From contig CALGUG010000059.1 of NCBI GenBank assembly GCA_937902315.1, positions 186,001 to 250,000 on the forward strand: a stretch of 64,000 nucleotides of DNA. The letters are read 5' to 3'. The notes below the pieces were generated by a model. It worked only from the letters and a program-made list of their open reading frames with translations. It was not told where the DNA came from and did no database searches. This stretch comes from an uncultured Chloroflexales bacterium (lineage in GTDB: Bacteria; Chloroflexota; Chloroflexia; Chloroflexales; Chloroflexaceae). Within the stretch, counting starts at the first letter, position 1. Each line of letters starts with the position of its first letter. Positions 58,581 through 64,000 of this stretch are shown piece by piece. A program made the position numbers and the translations under genes.

Positions 58581-59921
58581 TCAGGCGCCGTGCGACCAAA
58601 ACAGTTCCATTAAAAACTGCCCGTGTTGGACGAGGTCGTTCAGTAAGATGTGTTCGTTGGCGTTTAAGACGTTGGCATCGGGCCGTTGTAAGCCGAGCGA
58701 TGCGATCGGCATACCTGTGCCCGTCTCGGGCTGTTGGAAGTGAACCAAGGGCAGAGAGAAAGGCCCGAGCGGCAAGAGCGACGGCGTTTTCCCAAAGGCT
58801 TTTGTGCCTACCTCTTGCAGGTTCGTGATCAACGGGTGATCGTGTGCTGTTGTGCTTGATGCGTAGGCGCCCGGCAGGATCTCACACTTGATATCGTTGA
58901 AGCCTTTTGAAAGTAGGTGCTCGATCAGCAGGTCGGCGATGTGCTGCGGTTTTTGAGCTGGTACGAGTTGAAAGTCGACTAAGGCGCTCGCTGTGGCTGG
59001 TATGCCTGAACCGCTTGTAAGGGCTTCGAATTGAATGCTTGATAAGTTGCAGGTCGGCAAGGTTACCTCAGCTCGCAGCAGCGAACTGCCCGACATGCCA
59101 AATAAAAAGCTCTCGATACCCCAAGCGTTGAGCCGTGTTTCTTCGTCAAGACTCATGTTGCGCAACGCGCGATTCATCTCGCGCGATGGCCCTTCGACGT
59201 CATCGTAAAAACCGGTAATCTTGATATCTTCGTCGTCGCCTTTGATGGCCGCTAAGGCCCAGAGCAGCCGCCAAAGTGGGTTGTTGACCGTCGAAGCAAA
59301 GCCAGCGGGCAGGGTTTGGTTTGCCCCTTGGGCGCTGAGCCGCACGCGCAATTCACCTTTGCTGCCCGTGTAGATGTAGGGAGTTCCGCTGGGGTCGCGC
59401 ATGCCGCTGCTGGCGAGGCAGAGATTCGCACGGAGAATCTTCGGATGGGCTTGGAGCGCTTTGGCAAGGTTTGGGCTACCTTCAAGGCGCTCTCCTTCTG
59501 CTACCACAATGACATTGCAGGGCAGATGGGCTTCATGTTTGAGCAGAGCATCGATCACGCTCAAATGAGCGGCGAGCGCTCCCTTTCCTTCGGCGACGCC
59601 CCGGGCGAACAGCGCATCATCACGCTCGGCTAGGGTGAGCGGTTCGTGATGCCAGCTTCGCCAAATCCCGGGAGCTGCCACGTCGTAATGGTGATATAAC
59701 AGGAGCGTAAAGGGGCGTCTCCCCGCGCGCATACCGACAATCACTGGTGCGCCAGGAGTTGAGATACGTTGGGTTTGCAGTCCAGAACGGTACATAAGCC
59801 GTTCAACGACGCTCGCCGTTTGTTCCAATTCGTGGTCGCGACCACTTGTCGATGCTTGGGCGCAGAGCACGCCAAGATTATCAATAAGCTGATCGGTAAA
59901 ACTGATCGTTGGGGCTGTCAC
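58581..59921 (-). CDS. M20 peptidase-like protein with degenerate active site
   Basis: GTG 59921 is chosen (446 aa) because AGGAG lies 7 nt upstream; an ATG at 59954 lacks one. The protein follows the M20/ArgE/dipeptidase layout: TLLLYHHYDVAAPG keeps the first His and Asp, followed by the FARGVAEGKGALAAHLSVID helix, but the bridging Asp of the usual D-x-K-G is Glu here. The EGxEExGS motif reads VAEGERLEGSPNL, so the catalytic and metal-binding Glu are Arg and Leu. Near the end the His of H-x-x-N-E is missing (NVLNANEHI). It may be a non-catalytic or changed-function member. Confidence 0.8.
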   Translation of the reverse strand: MTAPTISFTDQLIDNLGVLCAQASTSGRDHELEQTASVVERLMYRSGLQTQRISTPGAPVIVGMRAGRRPFTLLLYHHYDVAAPGIWRSWHHEPLTLAERDDALFARGVAEGKGALAAHLSVIDALLKHEAHLPCNVIVVAEGERLEGSPNLAKALQAHPKILRANLCLASSGMRDPSGTPYIYTGSKGELRVRLSAQGANQTLPAGFASTVNNPLWRLLWALAAIKGDDEDIKITGFYDDVEGPSREMNRALRNMSLDEETRLNAWGIESFLFGMSGSSLLRAEVTLPTCNLSSIQFEALTSGSGIPATASALVDFQLVPAQKPQHIADLLIEHLLSKGFNDIKCEILPGAYASSTTAHDHPLITNLQEVGTKAFGKTPSLLPLGPFSLPLVHFQQPETGTGMPIASLGLQRPDANVLNANEHILLNDLVQHGQFLMELFWSHGA

Positions 59922-60694
59922 ACGCTGGCTCCTAGGTAGGAACAGTCGATGCAATATTATAACATAGGCTCTTATTTGCTACAGAGTGTCGAAGAGCCGT
60001 ATCTGTGGCGATTATCTGCGATGATCGGTAGGAATGCAAGTCTGCTAAACACGTCAGACCTAAGCTCGTGTTTTGCTCGAGAGCACCCTTCCTTCCATTT
60101 GTACGTTTGATATATGGGTATAATCGTGCTTTGTTGCTTAGGATACCTCTCCTTCGTCTCTCGTCTCTCTGTCGCCCATCGAAGCGTAAAACGCTTATGC
60201 TATACTATACGCTAGCTTGTTAGTCACAGAGGGCTTTGCAATGCCGTATAGTGTGAAGCCTCTTAACGACGCTGTTGTCATTCGCAGGGGCAGTTCAGCC
60301 TGTCGCAGCGATGACGGCGGCGTTTTGTGCTTAATACAATGCCTCTGCCCTGATATAAACGAGTGTCAGAGCAGCTAGCATTGGCGACGAGTCTCTTTCT
60401 AGGCCTACAGCTCATTACAAATTGTAGTATAACAAGCAGTTGTGACAAAAGCATGTTGTGTTTTAAGCGATGGCCTAGATCTCGCTTAAAGTCAGGGTGT
60501 GCAGATGCGAGTATGCTGCTAGCAGGCAGGCGCTTGGCTCTTTTGCTTGCTTGTGTCGAAGGCATACTAACGGTAGAATGGAAGTAATGGCAAACATGCA
60601 ACGATGGAACGATGGAGGCGAAAGCTACCGGGCCAGAGCTTCGGTGGCGTTTCTTGCTTTGTTGCCACCGTTCAAGTGATGGAGAGTAATACGG
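59922..60694. other. 770-bp gap upstream of the his genes
   Basis: No repeat core is present. An extended -10 box TGC-TATACT (60198-60206) and a TATAAT (60119-60124) are plausible promoters. A 41-codon frame at 60241-60366 is Cys-rich but unsupported. Just before the hisZ-like start, CGGTGGC and GCCACCG (within 60640-60672) can form a hairpin. No T-box consensus is seen. Confidence 0.45.
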
Positions 60695-62146
60695 GTGAGT
60701 GCGAGCATAGATGCAGTACGCGGAATGCGTGATGTGCTGCCAGACGACTTTCAAGCCCTAACAACGGTTCAACGCCGTTTAGAGGCGACTCTCAATAGTT
60801 TTGGATACCAGCCGATCGATCTGCCGATTGTAGAACATCGCAGTTTGTATTTGCGCAAATTAGGCGAAGAGCTGGTTGGCAAAGTCTATGAATTTAACTA
60901 CGGTGGGCGGGAATTGGCCCTCCGCCCCGAGTGGACGGCTTCGGTTTTGCGCAGCTATGTCGATAAATTGCAAGATCAAGCTTTGCCGCTCCGTCTGCGC
61001 TATGCCGGGCCTGTCTTCCGCTATGAACGTCCCCAACGCGCGACCTATCGCCAGTTTACCCAAGTGGGTGTGGAACTGATCGGTGGCCCTTCGCCCCGAG
61101 CTGACGCCGAGGTGATCGGTTTGGCCTGTTCGGGCCTTGATGAGCTGGGAATCGAAGATTACCAAGTGCGGATCGCGCATATCGGCTTGGTGCGCGGCAT
61201 TTTGAATCATATGGGCATTCCCGAGCGGATTCAAGGTCTGTTGGCTTGGAGCCTTGAGCGTATGCGCAGCCATGGCGTCGAGACGGTGCGCGATAAATTA
61301 CGCCGTGCCCACGAAGGCGAAAGCTTTGATCCCACTATTCTTGGCAATTTAGATGACCGCCAAGCCACCGCCCTGCTCGAGCGTTTACTTGGCGAGATCA
61401 ATGTCAATCTCAACCTTGGTACTCGTCCCCCCAGCGATATCGTCGATCGTCTCTTGCGCAAAATGCGCCGTGAAGATCCTCAAGAGAAGATCAATCGCGC
61501 CCTTCAAGTGCTTGAGCGCCTGAGCCAGATCAGAGGCGAGCCAGAGCAGGCCCTCGCAGCCGCGACTCAACTGCTCGATGAGTATCAACTTCCCCGCGAG
61601 GCGCTCGATGAAATGCGCTCGATCCTCGCTCTGCTCGATGCCTTCCAGATTCGAGGCAGCGTCTTGCTCGATTTCGGTATGGGACGCGGCCTGCAGTATT
61701 ATACTGGCACCATTTTTGAAATTTACAGTGCCGATGATCTGCAGCTCTGTGGCGGTGGACGCTACGACGATTTGATTGCGACCTTAGGAGCGCGTCAGAG
61801 TGTGCCTGCGGTTGGCTGTGCCTATGGCCTTGAACGCCTGCTCGATGCCATGCCCAATCCTCCTGCCCAGCAGGAGCAGCAGAGCGTTCTGGTGGTTGCG
61901 GTCGAAGAGCAGGATTATACCTATGCGATTCAGGTCGCTCAGCGTTTGCGCAAGCTTGGTTACACCGTCAGTTTCGATGTGCGCGATCGGGGAGTGGCCT
62001 CTAGCCTGCGCGAAGCACTGCGTCGCAATATTCGCTATTTGGCCGTAGTAGGTGTGGAAGAGCGCAACAGTCAGGCGGTGGTTTGGCGTGATCTTTCGAC
62101 TCGGGAAGAGACGCGGATTGCACTTACGGCGCTTGGAGCAGTGTAA
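60695..62146 (+). CDS. hisZ: HisRS-like protein, probably ATP phosphoribosyltransferase regulatory subunit HisZ
   Basis: A 483-residue class II aaRS-like protein with a GTG start. Motif 1 region LYLRKLGEELVGKVYEFNYG with LALRPEWTAS (HisRS normally has RPEGTA), motif 2 FRYERPQRATYRQFTQVGVE, the histidine A motif GRGLQYYTGTIFEI, and motif 3 CGGGRYDDL with VGCAYGLERL. Unlike typical HisZ it keeps a C-terminal anticodon-binding-like domain (VLVVAVEEQDYTYAIQVAQR) and has a long helical insertion (~190-310). The location two genes before hisG favours HisZ; a second HisRS is the alternative. HisZ activates HisG in the first step of histidine synthesis. Confidence 0.7.
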   Translation: MSASIDAVRGMRDVLPDDFQALTTVQRRLEATLNSFGYQPIDLPIVEHRSLYLRKLGEELVGKVYEFNYGGRELALRPEWTASVLRSYVDKLQDQALPLRLRYAGPVFRYERPQRATYRQFTQVGVELIGGPSPRADAEVIGLACSGLDELGIEDYQVRIAHIGLVRGILNHMGIPERIQGLLAWSLERMRSHGVETVRDKLRRAHEGESFDPTILGNLDDRQATALLERLLGEINVNLNLGTRPPSDIVDRLLRKMRREDPQEKINRALQVLERLSQIRGEPEQALAAATQLLDEYQLPREALDEMRSILALLDAFQIRGSVLLDFGMGRGLQYYTGTIFEIYSADDLQLCGGGRYDDLIATLGARQSVPAVGCAYGLERLLDAMPNPPAQQEQQSVLVVAVEEQDYTYAIQVAQRLRKLGYTVSFDVRDRGVASSLREALRRNIRYLAVVGVEERNSQAVVWRDLSTREETRIALTALGAV

Positions 62147-62194
62147 CGTATCTAGAGCTTAAGGCTCTTTGTTTGTAGAAGGGTAGGACGGTTT

Positions 62195-63001
62195 ATGGAT
62201 CAAACCTCCTCGCTGTGGGGGCGCTATGCCGAATTGCGACCAAAAGATCTTGATGCGATACGGGCTGCTGCGCCGGTAGCCTATGTCCCTTGGGGTGCAT
62301 TGGAATGGCACGGGCCGCATTTGCCGCTTGGACTGGATGGCATGACGGCCGAGGCAACAGCCGAGCGCTGCGCTCGCAAGACGGGCGGTGTCGTGCTGCC
62401 AACCACGTGGTGGCCGATCACTGCGCTGCCACATCAAGATTCGCTTTCGATACATAGCCGCGTTATACGTGCGCTCTGGGACGAGATTTTTAAATCTTTG
62501 GCTGGGGCTGGTTGGAAGGTAGTGGTGCTGATTAGCGGTCACTACGCCCAAGGCCACGAACTGGTGCTGATGAACGCCGCTGAAGAGGCTATGCGCCATC
62601 TTGATCTGTTGGTGCTGGCTTTGCCGCCGTTGGCGCTGGTTGATGAAGAGATGCTCGATCACGCTGCGCTCTGGGAGACCTCGCTTTTGATGGCGCTGCG
62701 CCCGAAGCTGGTCGATCTCGATGCCTTGGGCGAAGGTCCCTTAACGCCGGAACGTTCGGCGGTGTTAGGGCGCGATCCGCGCGGTTTGGCGAAAGCCTCG
62801 CTGGGCGAAACCACCCTTGAGATCGCCGTTGAACGAATCACACAGGCGGTGAACGAACTGCTCAGCGAGCGTGATTCGGCTCCTTTACACGCCTTTTACG
62901 AGCGGCGGCGCGCACAGTATCGTTCCTATGTCGAGAAATATTATCGTGGATCGTTTGAAGAGGCGATTCAGACTTGGTGGCAAGAGCGCACGTCAAGTTA
63001 G
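62195..63001 (+). CDS. Creatininase family protein
   Basis: A 268-residue metal-dependent amidohydrolase-like protein. Metal ligands are visible: VPWGALEWHGPHLPLGLDGM (Glu, His and Asp, about residues 31-50), VLISGHYAQGHELVLMNAAE (His near 113) and DHAALWETSLLMALRP (Glu near 165). The family includes creatininase, the GTP-cyclohydrolase product deformylase ArfB and MftE. The gene lies between the hisZ-like gene and hisG, with 48-nt and 36-nt spacers, suggesting cotranscription and perhaps a link to histidine or purine metabolism. The substrate is unknown. Confidence 0.85.
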   Translation: MDQTSSLWGRYAELRPKDLDAIRAAAPVAYVPWGALEWHGPHLPLGLDGMTAEATAERCARKTGGVVLPTTWWPITALPHQDSLSIHSRVIRALWDEIFKSLAGAGWKVVVLISGHYAQGHELVLMNAAEEAMRHLDLLVLALPPLALVDEEMLDHAALWETSLLMALRPKLVDLDALGEGPLTPERSAVLGRDPRGLAKASLGETTLEIAVERITQAVNELLSERDSAPLHAFYERRRAQYRSYVEKYYRGSFEEAIQTWWQERTSS

Positions 63002-63037
63002 TGCGCTCTCGTCGTTAGTAATAGATATTTAAACGCT

Positions 63038-64000
63038 ATGTTACGTTTTGCAATTCCTTCAAAAGGCTCGGGCTACGATGGAGCCGTATCGTTGTTAGAG
63101 AGCTGCGGCCTGCGAGTGACGCGCGCTAACCCGCGCCAGTACACGGCACGTCTGCGCGGCTTGCCCGATACCGAGGTGCTCTTACACCGCCCTGCCGATA
63201 TCGTCGAAAAAGTGATCGATGGCAGCATCGATATTGGTATTACCAGTGTCGACTTGGTGAGCGAAAGTGGCGAAGATGCCGCCGACGACATTTTGATGCT
63301 GAACGAAGACTTGGGCTTTTGGCGGGTAGAGTTGGTGTTCGCCGTGCCCCAGGCCTGGATCGATGTGGTTTCGTTGCAAGATCTGGCCGATCTAGCCTTT
63401 GAGCTGCAGGCTCAAGGACGCCCGCTACGGATCGCGACCAAGTACCCCAATGTGGTGCGCCGCTTCTGTTATGAACACGGCATCAATGTCTTTCGCTTGG
63501 TGGCCTCACATGGCGCGACCGAAGCTGCCCCGGCGCTGGGCTACGCCGATATCATCGCCGATATCACCGAGACCGGTACAGCCTTGCGTGACAACCAGCT
63601 CAAGATTGTGGGCGGGCCGATTCTGCGCTCGCAAGCCTGTTTGATCGGCAGCCGCCGTAGCCTGCGCGAGGGCGGCGAGAAGCTAGCTCGCGTTAAAGAT
63701 CTGCTCGAACTGCTGGAGGCGCGTAACCGAGCGCGCCAATACTATTCCATTTCCGCCAATGTAGCCGGAAGTTCGCTGGAAGAAGTGGGCCGTAAAGTGG
63801 TCGCACGCCCCGAGCTTGCGGGTGTGCAGGGTCCAACCATCGCGCCTGTGTGGGCTAAATCGCAGGACGATTCATCGTGGTTTGCGGTGACGGTGGTGGT
63901 GCCGCTTACAGACCTTTTGCCCGCTGTAGCGCACTTGCGCAATTTGGGCGCGAGCAGCATGACGGTTCTGCCTGTGCAGTATGCCTTCCATGCTCAAAGC
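63038..64000 (+). CDS. hisG: ATP phosphoribosyltransferase (partial, C-terminus beyond window)
   Basis: HisG joins ATP and PRPP in the first step of histidine synthesis. 321 codons are present from ATG 63038 to the window edge without a stop. The start MLRFAIPSKGSGYDGAVSLL is typical, followed by SIDIGITSVDLVSESGEDAA, RIATKYPNVVRRFCYEHG and the PRPP loop YADIIADITETGTALRDN. A C-terminal ACT-like region is entered (APVWAKSQDDSSWFAVTVVV). The extra C-terminal region suggests the long form, which is usually HisZ-independent; that stands in tension with a HisZ upstream. Confidence 0.92.
   Translation, partial: MLRFAIPSKGSGYDGAVSLLESCGLRVTRANPRQYTARLRGLPDTEVLLHRPADIVEKVIDGSIDIGITSVDLVSESGEDAADDILMLNEDLGFWRVELVFAVPQAWIDVVSLQDLADLAFELQAQGRPLRIATKYPNVVRRFCYEHGINVFRLVASHGATEAAPALGYADIIADITETGTALRDNQLKIVGGPILRSQACLIGSRRSLREGGEKLARVKDLLELLEARNRARQYYSISANVAGSSLEEVGRKVVARPELAGVQGPTIAPVWAKSQDDSSWFAVTVVVPLTDLLPAVAHLRNLGASSMTVLPVQYAFHAQS

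Noticed and set aside
60600..60694. T-box or his leader peptide before the hisZ-like gene
   Set aside because: No AGGGTGGNACCGCG consensus and no run of His codons; only a modest hairpin is present.

Overview
The window reads as chromosomal DNA of a member of the Chloroflexota, most likely of the class Chloroflexia (Herpetosiphon/Chloroflexus-like). This is inferred from the gene complement: a MoxR/CoxE/XdhC maturation set, a Bacillus-type LexA box, a T-box on proS, a PAS-STAS protein, DUF6504, a group II truncated globin and several proteins of a type known mainly from that phylum. Coding DNA is moderately GC-rich, gaps are long, and many gaps are full of short dispersed repeats. No rRNA, CRISPR array, prophage or transposase gene was found.

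Layout. 1-7600: DoxX membrane protein (cut by the edge), flavin amine oxidase, small conserved protein, predicted ATPase, a DrrAB-type ABC exporter, an SOS-box promoter driving a DUF6504 protein, and a protein with eight 30-residue Lys/Arg/Glu/Pro repeats. 7600-11200, minus strand: MoxR AAA ATPase, CoxE-type VWA protein, XdhC and a TPR protein, the kit that matures molybdenum hydroxylases. 11500-19800, plus strand: purine ring breakdown. An aldo/keto reductase is followed by OHCU decarboxylase, a Clp-N/5-hydroxyisourate hydrolase fusion, allantoate amidohydrolase, allantoinase, ureidoglycine aminohydrolase, a 2H-like protein and a plant-like ureidoglycolate amidohydrolase. Together these take hydroxyisourate to glyoxylate, CO2 and ammonia without a urea step. 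Xanthine dehydrogenase and urate oxidase are not in the window.

20500-35000: NHL-repeat lipoprotein, PAS-STAS protein, GNAT, MFS transporter, histidine phosphatase, NTF2-like protein, T-box plus proS, SDR, infA, two DUF6232-like membrane proteins and a two-gene hypothetical operon. 35700-40000, minus: the odhA-odhB pair of 2-oxoglutarate dehydrogenase. 41000-50000: MOSC protein, a methyltransferase interrupted by a stop codon, a 7TM-GAF-HTH regulator, a Cys-cluster protein, three tandem paralogous ~60-residue proteins with a shared promoter pattern, two tandem DinB proteins, TlyA and a truncated globin.

50000-64000: a 1393-residue HEAT protein with a degenerate P-loop, overlapping by 4 nt a membrane-anchored response regulator; a degenerate OYE-like protein; a WD40 protein; a twofold tandem array of initiator plus CAU tRNAs; an M20-fold protein without its catalytic glutamates; and a HisZ-like/creatininase/hisG operon running off the edge.

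The most unusual non-coding content is the repeats: 14 copies of a 17-bp core (often in facing pairs), a MITE-like family with 12-bp inverted ends, and two copies of a ~190-bp element with inverted ends and 10-bp target duplications, both inserted at the same point of a palindromic repeat module.
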